Shown here: positions 10,630 through 23,881 of the stretch, in pieces
How the letters are laid out: every line of letters starts with the position of its first letter
Position numbering within the stretch: position 1 is the first letter of the stretch
Source: Rotaria macrura
Lineage: Eukaryota > Rotifera > Eurotatoria > Philodinida > Philodinidae
NCBI GenBank assembly: GCA_900239685.1
Contig: OENT01000223.1
Span: 1 to 64,000 of the forward strand
Reading direction: 5' to 3'
Length of the DNA: 64,000 nt
The notes under the pieces: model-generated
Databases searched by the model: none
What the model was told of the DNA's origin: nothing
What the model saw: the letters and a program-made list of their open reading frames with translations, nothing else
Position numbers and translations under genes: made by a program

Positions 10630-12016
10630 TATGATTTTCATACTATTAATCCGAAAAATAATAAAAAATGAAACATAAAGCATTGGAAAATTGAATTTCT
10701 AAAGAAAAGAGAAAAAAAAGTTTCTTAAATGAAATAAGTTTGAATCGATTCTAAAGCATATGCTTGTTTTGGTTCTCGTCGAGTCAGGTCAGAAAAAAAT
10801 TCATTTCAGTTGCACACTGTTATCCGTGACTTTAGAGGCTGACTAAAATATTCTCCACAGAAATCCCCTAATTTATTTTCTTCAGAGAAGGATAAAATAG
10901 TTATAACTAAGATGATAATACAAACCATTCCTTATCATTCAAAATACTTCGGAATATGTGTCTCTAAATTGGATAGAACTATTTTCAAATCATACAAATC
11001 ATAGAGTAGAGGTGTAAGCCGACAAATTTATCAGCTGTTATAAACTACGATCTTTCAATGTTTTCTTCGACGATGACGGAAGTTTTGATACTGCAAAAGT
11101 TTTCAGGTGACGGAAAATACCTGCTTATTTCACGATATAACTAATGGTAAGCGCAAAAATCGAAATGAAATACTGGTGTGTTCTCAAACTACTGGAATTA
11201 AAAAATTAGTTCTAAGCAATTTAAAATTAGATACAAATCAAAGGAAATGTATGAATTTTTTGTTTCATTTGCTTTCGAATTGCAGTTATATCTTGTCTCG
11301 CGTAAAAAAAGTATAAAAAATAACAATTCTTCTTCTCTATTGAAGATGAACAATCATTTATCTCTTACAATTTCGATTAACAGAATCAAGATGTTTCATT
11401 TGTTTTTTTTTGTGCACATGATACATTTTATAACAAAAACAAAAGAATTTCATTAAAATTATGAAAGCTCTTTGTATATGGAGTTATGATCAATTGCTTG
11501 AAAAATAAATATTAGTATTAATTAAAAAAAATTCACCAATTTCAAATCGATAATAAAGTTTATGTTTTTCTATAGTTTTTTGTATGGCCAGTTACAAATG
11601 AAATGAATATATTATAGAGGTTGCTCAAGATATGAAGTAGAACAAGTTCATTGCAATAGTTTATGAATCTTATTTATTTTCAAGTTTAAATAATATTCAT
11701 TCGGAAAAAGTCAAAATTATATTGTCAATAGAAAAAGAGTATGTAAGAATGAAGATTTTAAAATAAAACTTATCAAAATTGGTGTCATCGAATCACATGA
11801 AAAGCACAACTTAAAAAAAGCAATAAGTAAAAATGAGATGCTGATCATCGATAATTGGAACAATAAACATAAATCGATCATATAAAATATATTAAGTCAA
11901 AATAAAACAGATAGATAAGAGTAGTATACCATGTGGATTTGATTAATTTTCATGCGAACTCTAAATATAACAACGATTAATCTAGACCGCTGATTTATTA
12001 TATATGTATGTATAAA
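10630..12016. other. Gene-free AT-rich spacer downstream of TRPM-like gene
   Basis: I find no supported coding region. Short frames at 11107-11456 are AT-rich and lack any motif. The stretch includes the 3' flank of the minus-strand TRPM-like gene. Confidence 0.5.
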
Positions 12017-15000
12017 TTAATGAAAAAAACATTTTACTTCAGTCGAATATTTTGAATTTGCATGCATTTCTTCAACAGTAGAAGTCAATTTGGTCAAGCT
12101 AGTCTGGACTTCTTTGAGACCGGTATCAATCTTTTTCGTAACACTAATATCATCGATCATAGTATCATCTTTTCCTTTATCATTTGCACCCGATCCAGAT
12201 TTCGATCTAAATTCATTTTAATGTTTATGATGAAACAAAAACAAAACGAAACTTATTTTACTTCGAAAGTGCGATTCTTAATACTTTAATTTCATTGTAA
12301 GCATATTCATTTGTGTATATTTCTTCGAATTCAGACCAGGATTGGACAGTTCTTCTTTCTTTAGGAATGATTTCTAAGAAAACATTGATAAGATAAAAGT
12401 ATCATTGAATATATTTTACTCTTACTGAATACTCTAGCGGGTTTGTGTGATTGTTTATTACTACAATTTCTTCTTATCGAGGAATAGAACATGTGGCTTA
12501 AATAATAAATGTCGCAAATCAGAGTCACTGGTGGTAAAAATGGTGAACGTCTAAAGTATTCACGTGTTAATAAATAATTTTGCGAATGCCATATACGTTG
12601 TTTTTCATCATTAACCTGTTGAAAATGTTTACTATTAGAAAAAGAAAAGAAATATAAAAGTATGATTCAACAAATATACATTAATTAAATAGGTCAATTC
12701 ACCTAAACATAGCAATGAGTAGATTAGTCAATAGAACGTTTACAAGGACCATATGAATGGCTAATAAGACGTGATTAGCAATCGACCACCCAGCATTGCG
12801 GTTACCTTTTTAATAAGGAAAAATATATTTGTCAAATATTATAGTAATTATATAAGATTACATACTATCGAGATTACTTAACTCAGTGGTAAATTGCCCA
12901 TATAAGAAATAGTAAACAGGATAAAGAACGTTACGAAAAACACTTAGACCATCAAAGTTATCGTCTACAATGCCATTCGTTGTCCCTATAAAACCGTTCA
13001 CTGCGGGATAATAGACCATTGAACGAGATGCAACACCATAACCAATCATTACAATTGCAATTATAATGATAAAAAGTAGAAGATCTTTGAGCTAAAAAGA
13101 AAAAACAAACAAGTTTTAACAAGAACTAAAATAATAAATATATTTATTGAATACCATTAGTGCAATCGAAACGAGATATGGTCCCAAGAATGGTGAAACA
13201 ATTATAAATGATAGACAACGAAGCCACCAAATTTCAATATCAATAGCCATCACAACTCTAAACAAGACATCGATCAAAATTCAACTTTTTACACATGTTC
13301 AAATCGATATATTTAGAAACTAGAGACAATGAATGCACTATAGTCAAATTTCAAGTAGCTGAAATTTCAATCCATGATAATATGTAAGGATAATAAATAT
13401 TACTCAATTAGAGTTCTCAAATATTTGCTTTCATATTATGAATATTATCCTATGCATCAATAAAACATACGTTCAATACTTTTCAAAAACTAGGAAGTTT
13501 TTTCTTTATTATTGTGATATTGTTTTAAGTTTCCTTGTGATATATAAAATTTCAATGTTTTATAAATTGACTGGAGACCTATTTTTCATTTCAATTCTAA
13601 TACTCCCAAAAGATTGTTCTATGCTGTAAAACAAACCTGGCTGCTACAAAATTGTATTCCGTATTGGCATTACTAAATCGTAGAATTAATCCAATGTAGA
13701 AAAGAATAATAGCGATGATAGTCATTAGTTTAAAATAGTCACTGAAATAAGTTTCTAATTTTCCAGTAATTTGTAAACTATCTTGAGTAAAAAACTGCAA
13801 TAAGATATAAATGAATAATATCAGTAGATAGTTAGTTCTTTTTATCAATAAATTATGCGTACATAATGAAGTTCTTCTATTAGCATACATGAAACAAGAA
13901 GAATTGTTAAGATTTCAGTCCAATGAATGGACGGAACACGATCAGTTGGTGGTGAAAAATTAAACAGAAGTACGTATGAGAACAATAGCAGAAAAGTAAT
14001 GTAAGTTATCTGAAATAAGTTTTTATTGCTTAATTTGTCAACGTAATTGTGCTTCTTATACTATATACTTACTACATGATACCAAAATTTCACACGTAAA
14101 GATTGATGGAACTTTCTTATTTTAGTAAGATAATCAGTAATTGACCAGTTCGACTTTAAAAAACGTGCACGAGGATCTTCAAGAAGACTTGGATCGCTAT
14201 AATTGATACCATGTCCGTGGAACCTGTATGAAAATGATTCAACATGAACTAATTTTTGATAATCTTAAAGGTGGATTGTCATACTTCGGTATAATAGACG
14301 TTCGTTTGTTGCTTTCCTAATAAATATAAAGTTAATTATGAAAAATTCATTGAACATATAACTACTGAATAGAAGTTAAACATGTTCTTTGACTAAGAGA
14401 CGATCTAATGATAGAAGTATGATTGATGAAAAGTTTCTCAGTTGGTGTTTTTCGTTTTACTTCAAACTTTCGAAAATATATGGTTTGCTCTGAATCACAT
14501 ATAAAGAATTGTGATTTCGTTCCTGTTCTAAATTTGTCAAATCTTGAAAATCTCATTTGAATTAACGGTAATTTTAATTTTCAATGCCTTTAATGAAAAA
14601 TAATATCTAACCTTTTTTTTTTCTCTGTATTTAACAAGAAAAGGAGCCAATAAACCAAATGACAGTAACGCAAGAAGTAATTCAAAGATGCCACGTAAAA
14701 TCTCTGATTCTTGATCAAGTTTATCATACCAAACATTAGTCATAGCTGTTACACAACATGGTGCTGCAATAAATAATTTATCTTCTGCATCGTAAGCGAC
14801 CTTTAATGAAAAATCGTATGTCCTCTTTAATTTTATTCACAAACATAATTCAATTATCAAGCATACTTGAAGACAACTAACAGATCCATAGAGTTCATTT
14901 TCTTGTAAAACGATTTCACAGGCTAGAGAAACATTTTCGTCATCACATTTGTCTAGACAGTTGATTGCATACTGCTCAAAATAGGTTGCACTTTCTAGGT

Positions 15001-18000
15001 ATCCATCCTTTAAATTTCCATAAGTTGCAACCGAAAAATATTGTTTTAGAACTTTTGTTGCAATCAATGCTGGGCATATTCGATGCTTCATAAAATATAA
15101 AAGTACTTTAGCCGTCTCAATATAATTCATTAGTATAGCCCATAAAAATAAATCGCGCAGTATGTAATCGAGTGTTGTTTCACGTGCACGATATCTATTG
15201 GTATCGATGTTATCTGCTAGCCTCTGATTTCCATCATAATTCTGGTTTGATTGTTCAACATGTATTACTGATTCCATACTTCCATCATTTTTTTTTCTGT
15301 CTGGTGCTGTTTCCTCCCATATTGTCAACCCCCGTGTTTTATAATATTCTCTTTTCTTTTCTTCTGTTTCAAAATATAAATCATGCATATAATCACCGAT
15401 AAGCTTTTTCAGTACACGATTGAGCGCGTCAGTTGTATCAATTTTGTTGATATGCTTATTTGAATCCTGGTACACAAAAACTTCCAAATGAGTATTATCT
15501 TTCATCTAGGTGAGACGAAAATGGATTATCTGTGAGCAAAGATATTATTTGTTAAGAAGTTTGATACCGTTGAAAAATCATAATACAGCTCTTCAATTAA
15601 TTTTTTATATTGAGGTTCTGTGTTATTTCCTGATTTTTTATGACCGAATATATCGACTAGATCTAAATCCAATTTGAGAAATTCGTAGACAAATGCTGCC
15701 GAATTTGTTTTCAGAGCTTGCATAAAAAGATTCTCCTTGTTCTAAAAAGAAAACTGCAAATTGTAATTGAGCTAAAAAATGAACTAAATACGATTACCCA
15801 AATATTATCTAATGAATTTTGAAGAATGAAATCTTGTGCAACCTGAATACAATCCCATTTAATTGCTAATCCAAGCAATTTCGACAGTTCAACCTTTTTG
15901 GCATTCTCATTGATATCGGTAATATCTATTGATTTCTCTTTTTTGGGTCTACTTTGATTTGGTGTATTTCTGAACTTTACTTGTTGATGAGCTGAAAAAA
16001 CGATTTTAAATAAAAGAAAAAGAAAAGAAATTTTTAAGAAGAAACATTTATCTGCAACCAATCCACATACATTGACAAATACTTCGAAAAATTGTTTCTA
16101 ATAAATCAGTGTCTGACTTTAAATTAAATGCAGTTACTTGAATTCGAACAGATGGCTGTAGGCAATACATAACTTGTTGAATTAAATCAGTCTTCTTTTG
16201 CTGTTCATCATCGTTTGACGGTTTTACTCCTTTCTTCGAGTGTTCATCACCAAAGAAAGTCTTTTCTACATCTTTCTCTAATTTATCTGTGTAATTTTCA
16301 AAGATCCCTGAAAGTCTGAAATAAATATGAATTAAAAACGTGAAACTGTAGAAAATCATTTGCATCCATGTACTTTTTACGTCTAGAGTGAAGATGACGC
16401 GTATTATCGTGATCGGATCTTTAACAAATAGAAAAATTAAATTAAAATTAAAACGAAAGAGACAACGAAATTCAAGTGACAGCAGAACGTACCCGGTAAT
16501 CGGTTCCAATCTTCTGCTGGGCTTTGATTTTGTTGATAGGCATTGCGGATCTATTTCATGATTGTCGATAGCTAGTTCTTCGGTTTCGTAGACAATATCT
16601 TGATTTGTGACGTCATTGTCAAGGTGAGTTGTCCATTTTAACCAACGAGTAAGAAAATCTGCAGCACCACCACTGCCCTATTCATGTCAATTCAATGATA
16701 AATAAAGAAGATGTCTACTTCATTTTTCTTACATTAATTAGAACAACAGGAATTTTTGATTTTAAATCATAATATACATTTTGTATGGTGTCTATACCGC
16801 CTTCAACCACGATCGTAATCGCAGGAACTAAACATTAATGAATACATTAATCCATAATCTATTTCGTAAATAATTTAGTATTTCTCTTAAAGAAATTTTC
16901 TCAAGTTGTTTTGTTTTTCTTGAAAGTAAGACCTTGAAAACATGTATTGTAAGCCACCCCCACTCCTCTACTCGATGCATAATTTTTGGTGGCATATTTC
17001 CCTTTACATATTAGAAAAACAAAAAAGTTTTTTTTAAATTCTAATTGCTTATCAGATTTTTCAATAACATTTAAAAAAATTGACATTCTCTCTTTCTGAT
17101 GTTGACAAAGCGATGTGATTTTATATTTGTCCTTCTGTTTTGTTTTCTTCGTTGTGATGTATTCAACGCCTATGTTTTTCTCTGCTTTATTGAACAATTT
17201 ATAATTATGTAATTATGTTTCATTTGATTTTACAACAAGATTCGTGTCCTACAATCATTTATTCTTTCAAACACATCATTATGCTTCGATACTCAATATC
17301 ACAGTACTCATTAAATATTTGAAAAATTGAGTCGATTGATCTATGTTAAATTTTTAAATTTATGATGCTATAAAACTATTAGTTATATTTCTTGCATATT
17401 CTCAGTAACATGCCTATTGAGGAATTATTTTGACTAGAGTTGAATGTTTAAAAATGAAATGAACAAATGTAAACTTGTTAAGTATTTTTCAGAAGAAGCC
17501 ATCTACAAGTTTTTGATCGGCATAGTTGTATAGACAGATGAGAGGTCAGACAAATTTGCAGGTGTTCCCCGAAGCAGTCAACATTAGGGGGGGGGGGGGN
17601 NNNNNNNNNNNNNNNNNNNNNNNNNNCCCCCCCCCCCCCCCCCTAGTAGGGCCATCCTTAGAAATTTGATTGGAACATAAAACTATTGTATTTTTTTTCT
17701 CATAAAGTATTAAACGTGTTCCTGATGCTCTAATGATACTAGGATTTCTTATAGTTCGGATTTGACGAGTTTTTATTTCATCCAATGCTGCTTTTTTCTA
17801 TTTAAATGAGGGAAGTTATTTTTGTGTACATATATTAAAAATATATTTGCTATATATACTAAGGAATACTCGTGCTGATTGCACTGATATCAACATTGTT
17901 TCTGTGCCAAAACTAAGAATTAACATGTTAGTTCTTTCTATATTTCCTTCAATTCATGTTCTTCATATAGGCCTGACATGATTAATCTATCTTTTTAAAG

Positions 18001-19708
18001 GTTAACATCAGGAAGACTGACAGAAAGATACAATTAAACGACACATGTTCAGTAATAAGAGAGTTAAAACTTTCATAATAAGTGAAAGCATTCATACATT
18101 ATTTTTATAACAATATAATATTCCTCATGCTCATAAAACAATCTGGTGACAATCCGTGATTTTGCCAAAGAATAGATTTGAGCTTTAGTTCGAAATAAAT
18201 TTAAAATATTCACAGTTTTTGTGTTTGAATGCAAATAAGTCTTCGTCGAAGTGATTGTATGTTTGTAGAATGAAAATTATTATCAGTACATAAGAATCAG
18301 AAAGTAGATGTATGGAAAACATTGTATTGAACATGATCTTTTAAAATGAAAATCTTCAACCATTTCAATTTTACATAGAAAAGGATTTGATTACTGCTAA
18401 TTAGATCTATACATTCAGTAGTGTAACTGATATATCACAGATACTAGATCAGTATTGGTAACTATTATGTGTTTTCTTTTCTCATAATGGCATGAATAAA
18501 ACACCATGCTACTCCTATACTTGATAATAACATAAATATGCATGGAAAATGTGATTATGACTTGAAGAAGAGTCGTCTGTTCAAACATTTGTAACAAAAT
18601 AACATACCAAAAATATCCGCTTCATTATTTTCCCCTGTCATATGCTTTACAAGTTCTGTTCGGTAATTGCAAATATCAGGATTAAAATAAGTACCATCGT
18701 CTAACATCAGATAATAACTGTGATTCATTTCCAGATCATATTCACCCTCCTTACGTTCCTTTCCTAAATTAGGACCATTGCAATGCACCGGCTGGGTATC
18801 CGTCTATAAAATACATCATGCGACTATTTAGTCATAATATTTTGTCTCAAATTGTCAAACTATACCCGTCTTTTTTCTCTAGTTTGCCATTTAGTCAAAG
18901 TTTCAACATCTTTAATACTACCCCATTTACAAATACCAATAGCAGTGATAGATGTTCTCTTAAAATTTGATAATTTAAATTTCTTAATTGCTTCCCCAAC
19001 AAGTTGAACAATACCAGTTTTATATCCACTTGTCAGTAACCATACATCTAGGACAAAAAGTAAAATAATGATCACTGATAAAAGATGACTTCATTTAATA
19101 ACATACTAGATTGGCAAATTATGCCAATAATATCATTTATAATATTTGATTCAAGTAGATCATTCAATTTAAAATTAGTACCACCAATAATTGATGCAAT
19201 ACATACAGGCTTTGGAATTTGCCAAGCATCACAAAGAACCTTTTCAACTTTTGCATATGGTGTATCATAGGCTAGTCGAATATACTAACCGATTGGAAAA
19301 CAAAATTCAAAGAAAATAAATAAAAAGACAAAATAATTGTTTTACCCGAGCATCATTACGCAGTTTACCATGACCAGTATTGATATATTGTTTAGTATTG
19401 TTTTCCATGGTCCAAACACTGGAGTGTTGTTTGTCATGTTTTTGTGGTCTTCCACATGCACAATTTTCGTCGTTAGCCTGACCGCTAAGATAAAATGGTC
19501 TCAGATATTGAATAATGTACAAAAACATCTTACCACTTTGTACCATGCTTATAACAAACTCGAAAACAAATATTTAATTGTCCAATAATATCTTCTGCAG
19601 ATAATGGCTGAGTACTCTAAAAGGCAATAAGTGAAGTTTACATACAATGTTTTGAACAATTAATTCTTTTTATACTTGATGAGGATCATCTAAATGTATT
19701 CTCGGCAT
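12017..19708 (-). CDS. TRPM-like (melastatin) cation channel, copy 2, apparently complete
   Basis: Minus-strand gene of at least fifteen exons with short introns. The start at 19708-19706 opens a 33-base exon (MPRIHLDDPHQ) that joins in phase to RVCYKHGTKC and GQANDENCACGRP. The SLOG region follows: DAWQIPKPVCIASIIGGTNF (19.1-19.3 kb), VWLLTSGYKTGIVQLVGEAI (18.9-19.05 kb), DLEMNHSYYLMLDDGTY, then VPAITIVVEGG (16.8 kb). The ankyrin-like region contains RDLFLWAILMNYIETAKVLL (about 15.1 kb). The pre-membrane NVWYDKLDQESEILRGIFEL lies near 14.7 kb, and transmembrane segments run from about 14.6 to 12.7 kb. The pore region includes VFRNVLYPVYYFLYGQF (about 12.9 kb), and S6 is HVLLAIHMVLVNVLLTNLLIAMF. 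The gene ends in a coiled-coil-like tail (LKEVQTSLTKLTSTVEEMH), with the stop at 12019-12017. No kinase domain is present. TRPM channels are tetrameric cation channels; here the pore has YGQ where many members have YGE. Confidence 0.88.
12710..13095 (-). other. TRPM-like pore and S6 exons
   Basis: Two exons separated by a short intron (about 12811-12864). The upstream exon encodes the end of S5 (LLLFIIIIAIVMIGYGVASRS) and the pore helix with the likely selectivity residues in YFLYGQF. The downstream exon encodes S6, ANHVLLAIHMVLVNVLLTNLLIAMF. An exon at about 12435-12618 adds the post-S6 YLLTREYFRRSPFLPPVTLI, corresponding to the TRP-helix region. Confidence 0.75.
16828..18607 (-). other. Oversized TRPM intron (1,780 bp) with an assembly gap
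   Basis: The exon ending ADIF (donor GTATGTT, 18607 downward) joins in phase to VPAITIVVEGG (acceptor before 16827). In other TRPMs only a few residues separate these motifs, so everything between is intronic. At 1.78 kb this intron is more than twenty times the usual size in the gene. It contains a G-run, 27 Ns and a C-run (17587-17643). A 98-residue frame at 16901-17197 shows no family motif and I do not call it a gene. An inserted element is likely. Confidence 0.7.
17585..17646. repeat. Assembly gap between a G homopolymer and a C homopolymer
   Basis: ATTAGGGG... is followed by 27 Ns and then ...CCCCTAGT. The flanks are inverted copies of each other (ATTAG/CTAGT). The gap is therefore probably the centre of a G/C-tract hairpin that sequencing could not cross. 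Confidence 0.8.
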
Positions 19709-20934
19709 TTTTTTATTAATACAAAAAAAGCGATCCTATAATGCTTGATCAAATCAGAATATAATCGTAAAGGATTTCTTGTTTTATTTTTGTTTGAATT
19801 CTTCTTTTGGTATGCTTAATCATGGCATACAGTGTACACAACCCTCATTGCTAAGGACGAATGAAGAAAGAAAAAGGAATTGGGAAGGAAATGCCGTTTT
19901 ATTTGCTTTTATATTCCAGATGCGGCGAGTTTATTCATGAGAAAATAAAAAGCAATGGGTTTTATTTGGGAAGGAAAAATTCAAAAATAAAAGAAAAAAC
20001 TTATATGCAGCTCTTGTGAGAATATCCACTTCTAGAGTTTGTTCAACAATCGGATGATCAGCTGATTTACTGTTGAAGGTTCTCCACAATCTTCTATGAT
20101 CTTGTAAGAAAATATTGAAACATTTTTCTTCATTCCCATATAATCTCCAACCCAGAACCCTTCGGAATCATTTACATTATACTCAACTATAGTCAGGTAG
20201 TTTTTGAGAAATCTTCAAAATGTCTGAATTTAGTTGTTACCTAAAAGGCAAAATTTCTTCAGTCTTATATTTATGAATGCAGATCAGGGGTGTGCACACG
20301 ATGGAACTATTCTATCACATTGCATCTTATCCTATAGAATGCAACTCTTCCGAAAGATGCACAATAGAATGAGATAAGATGATCACATCCGTTTCCATGA
20401 GATTAGCAGCTTACACTTGACGTTATTCCTCTTTTTAAGAATAATAAAATCGTTTGGATATAGATTCCGTATTCATGTATTAAAGAAAGTTAGATACAGT
20501 TTTATATGAAAATAAAGAAAAAAATTCTGAGATTGTATATAGTAAACTTGTGCAATACAAGATAAAGTTCTGTCGTTGTAAAATTTGTATCGATAGAAAA
20601 AACTCTCGCTGCTAATCTATTTCAAGTAAATGTTTGAAGTAGTCAACAAAATGGTCGATGCAAACATTCATCTCATAAATCTACTTCTGAGCCAGTTCTT
20701 TTAAACTTGTGAATAAATTTCTCGAGAAGTTCGTGGTTATTATTCTACCTAAATTTGTAATGATTTGATGATCAATATCAATGTTATACTTCAGAGAATT
20801 CAAGCACCGAGAATCTAAAATATTAAAGTCAGTCTTGTAGTTTGTGAGCGACAACTCAAGTTTTCCGTCTGAGCATTATTAAGATTGAAAAACAATACTG
20901 TACATGTTTCATTTGACATTTAAGCGATGCACAT
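19709..20934. other. Gene-free spacer upstream of TRPM-like copy 2
   Basis: AT-rich sequence without supported coding content. Together with 21721-23194 it corresponds to the 570-base divergent spacer of copy 1, enlarged at least partly by the LINE fragment. Confidence 0.45.
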
Positions 20935-21720
20935 TTTTTTTATTATGCAATAACTGGCGACCTTAAGGTCCTTACAGTACCATGAGTAAACTTATAAATG
21001 ATTAACAAGAAAAGAAAAAAGAAAAATAAGAAAAAAATAGAGATACAACAAAATGTAGACTAGAAAGTGAAAAAGAATCAAACAACACACAATAGGAAAG
21101 ACTAACAATAAACTATGACAATAGCTCCCACTTAAGACAAGATACCACAGATGACAGTATAGCAATACAAATAACTATGCGTTTACAATAAGAAAAAAAA
21201 CATTAGAATATACATTTTGGAATTTGGTGTACCAATCAAGATTCAGTTAAAGAAATGAATCCGGAAAATTTTGGAGGAGTTCAATCTCTTCCATTTCATA
21301 ATGAAGAGTAGAGAGTGTGGGAGAGTTGGCCGAAGTCCACTTAACACATTTCTCCAAAATCGAAATGTTCTCGACATATCGCTTAGAAACTCGTAAACAT
21401 CGAATTGAAAACTCCCTTTGTGCCCAGGCTTGTCTGAACTCATTCAATGATGCCCGTTCAAATAGCATCTCTCCATCAACTGTGTCAGCTAGTGAAACCA
21501 AATATTTACTCCAGTACCTAGCGCATCTATCCTCCAGCGATAACTCGTCAAACACATACGCATAGAAATAATCGCTCCATCCTAGACAGAACGAAATTCT
21601 TTTTAAACATGTAAAGTAAAAGTGGCATAGTTCTTTGCTTTGAGTTTCTGTGAGGAGAGGAAAAAGTGGAACGATGCACATTTCCTCCTATCTTTCGACT
21701 ATGTTTTTTCATCTACATTA
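20935..21720 (-). mobile_element. 5'-truncated LINE (non-LTR retrotransposon) 3' end
   Basis: On the minus strand a 144-residue frame (21681-21247) has the composition and motifs of the C-terminal tail of LINE reverse transcriptases: LPLLTETQSKELCHFYF, WSDYFYAYVFDELSLEDRCARYW, FRQAWAQREFSIRCLRVSKR. Its GC content is clearly higher than the surroundings. It is followed by about 300 bases of 3' UTR-like sequence with a GACCTTAAGGTC palindrome (about 20959-20970) and ends in an AATAAAAAAAA tail near 20937. The reverse transcriptase core and endonuclease are absent, as expected from 5' truncation on insertion. The clade is not determined; L2/CR1-like is possible. Confidence 0.7.
21247..21681 (-). 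CDS. LINE reverse transcriptase C-terminal fragment
   Basis: Open 144-residue frame within the LINE remnant, with no internal stop. It corresponds to the region after the polymerase domain, with conserved Trp/Tyr/Cys positions (CLGWSDYFYAYVF, CARYWSKYLVSLAD). It cannot provide polymerase activity alone. It is probably not a host gene: it has no introns, a truncated 5' side and an adjacent LINE-type 3' tail. Confidence 0.6.
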   Translation of the reverse strand: MCIVPLFPLLTETQSKELCHFYFTCLKRISFCLGWSDYFYAYVFDELSLEDRCARYWSKYLVSLADTVDGEMLFERASLNEFRQAWAQREFSIRCLRVSKRYVENISILEKCVKWTSANSPTLSTLHYEMEEIELLQNFPDSFL

Positions 21721-23194
21721 CACTCAATACTGTAAATACCGATTAACACACATTTGATCTTTAATAGTGTTAGCATTTTATTAAGTAACGGGCAGTTATT
21801 AGCAACCATTTCAAGAGTAATCGTCTGATGACTGTTTCTCGTTTACAACATCAATGAATTCCACAATTATCTGTAATGTACGAGGGAATATGTTATCCAT
21901 AGCACGTATTTAATTCATTATGAATTGATGTAATAGTTAAAACCAGTAAAAACCGATATTTTACATATGGGTAGATGCACTCTCGTTACATCTAATAACA
22001 GAACTGAATAACAAGTATATTCGTAGTTTCAATATAAAACAAATATTAATAACAGAGTAAGTTAAAGTTAGAATAGAAAACAACGAGAACAAGATTTTAA
22101 TTAACTATTACTAAAAATTTTGGATTATTCTATGTATCGAAGCATAGTGATAGTTTGAAATATTTGAGTGGATTTGAATTCACAAAAGTTATTCGATGAA
22201 AGAGACGTCTCATACAATGGAATGGACCTATTTTTATCTGCCCCATGAAGCTACTATTTCCATCCCATTCCATCTCACGTGAAGCTCGTTTGCACTCTAA
22301 TGAAAGGTTTTAGAATATTTGTTTTATTCCTCTTAAGCTATATAATCATGTCTGTACCCTTTACTCTCAGCTATACGTACATCCATATCAATAGGAACTA
22401 AAGTATCTGAAGGGTAAACAATATTGAAATCAAACGGAACGAATTCCATCTTTCTTAGAACATACTTCTTAAAAGAATTTAGTTCATATATCCGATATGG
22501 AATAGTTCCATATGTCTAACAGCAGTGACATTATTATGCTATTATTTATTTTTGATTGTGACACATAATTAAATTCTTCATTAGCTCATATCCTTATGGT
22601 CTTCTCTACGTAAGATTTGATGTGATAGTTGAAATCACAGATAACAAGTAGTATTTCATGAATTTTGGGCAATCACACAAACTTTGCAAGACGCATTTTA
22701 AATTCTGCGATAAACTAATCCTATTCCGGATATTTTAGTGGTAAAATCGACTTGTAACAAAAGATTTTCGATTTAATATCAAAGATGATTGATTGAAAAT
22801 AGAGTTTTCTTTTTATACATGAATACGCGATTAGTTTAAACTAATGATGAGTTATTACGGATTTCTTTATCCTTTATCCTGAGTTCGATCGTGCCATCTT
22901 CTTTCATTAGTTAAAATTAATAATCTTGTCGGATTCTTGTTTACAACTGCTCGTGTAGTTTTCAAACTAGCCTCTATTGCTGTTCAAATTTAGATTACAC
23001 TTCAAGAAAAGGAAATCGGCGATGAGTAATAAAGAGTACGCAGGACAAACATAAGGCGGATTTACTTTCTTGTTAACCTCTAGTTTAAAACAATTTTTCT
23101 TTCTGTTACTAGTAAATACCATCCAACACCAATTGCCGTTGTAAGCTATAAGTGGTGAACTGTACTAACAATCATGGTTCGTTTTTGCATTTAG
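21721..23194. other. Gene-free AT-rich spacer
   Basis: No supported coding region. The missing 5' exon of the downstream unknown gene (copy 2) could lie in the last few hundred bases, but I could not place it. Confidence 0.4.
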
Positions 23195-23812
23195 ACGAGC
23201 GATCTTTGGGAAAAGCTCAATATAGATTTACATCGTGAAGCTTTAGAATTTCCGGACAATAAGATTTATGCAAGTATAAAAGTTGAACCTGATGAAGCTC
23301 GAAAACTCATTGAAAAATTCATAGTAAATATATCTTGTACAGGAAAAATATGTGTACAATAGAATCATTATAAAAGTTAGTAAAATGAATAGAATGCATT
23401 TTTTTCTCTTTTACATAGATCATCGTTAATGATCGAACTCGAGGAGAATTCAATGGTACATATCGGCATATATGTGCATCAGGGTTTGATAGAATTAAAG
23501 AAGAAAATCGAATAAAGATTCGAATTCAGGCTATTCCTTTTAATAAAAAATTAATAGCCATAAAAAAACAATCTAACTCTTGTGTATGTTATATTCAATA
23601 TGATTTGCAACGAATCATATCTCTTATACGTAGTTATATGTGCATTTCAGTTATTTTTTTTCACTGGTCAAATTGTTACGTTAAGTCCAACTATAAATTT
23701 TGATTGCGCTGCAGAAACTTCAACGGTTTATGTTATTGTTAAATGGTATCATATTGGCAATCGATATGCTCAAAACTATGTCGTCTGTTTAGACAGCAAA
23801 GAAATTCAATAT
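23195..23812 (+). pseudogene. Unrecognised gene family, copy 2, 3' half missing
   Basis: Three exons, 23195-23323 (SDLWEKLNIDLHREALEF), 23419-23583 (ASGFDRIKEENRIKIRIQAI) and 23651-23812 (VKWYHIGNRYAQNYVVCLDS), align exon for exon with copy 1 (6166-7946) at the same intron phases. The shared residues DNKI, ARKLI-KF, ASGFD, W-H-G and YVV-LD-KE show descent from one gene. Downstream of the last donor (GTAAGT) there is no counterpart of copy 1 exons 4-6. Instead a 1.58 kb TIR element begins 70 bases later, and beyond it an unrelated exon-like frame appears. This copy is therefore truncated unless its remaining exons lie outside the expected place. A start codon was not identified. Confidence 0.65.
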
Positions 23813-23881
23813 GTAAGTTTGCCGACTAAAGTTTTGCTCACGTATAGTACAGTATTATGTGAAAAATAACTTTAATCGATT

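Noticed and set aside
16901-17197. 98-residue minus-strand frame inside the TRPM-like locus
   Set aside because: Splice phases join the flanking TRPM exons directly across it, and it has no TRPM or other motif; treated as intronic.
21247-21681. Host single-exon gene interpretation
   Set aside because: The motifs and the adjacent 3' tail fit the C-terminal end of a LINE reverse transcriptase better than a host gene.
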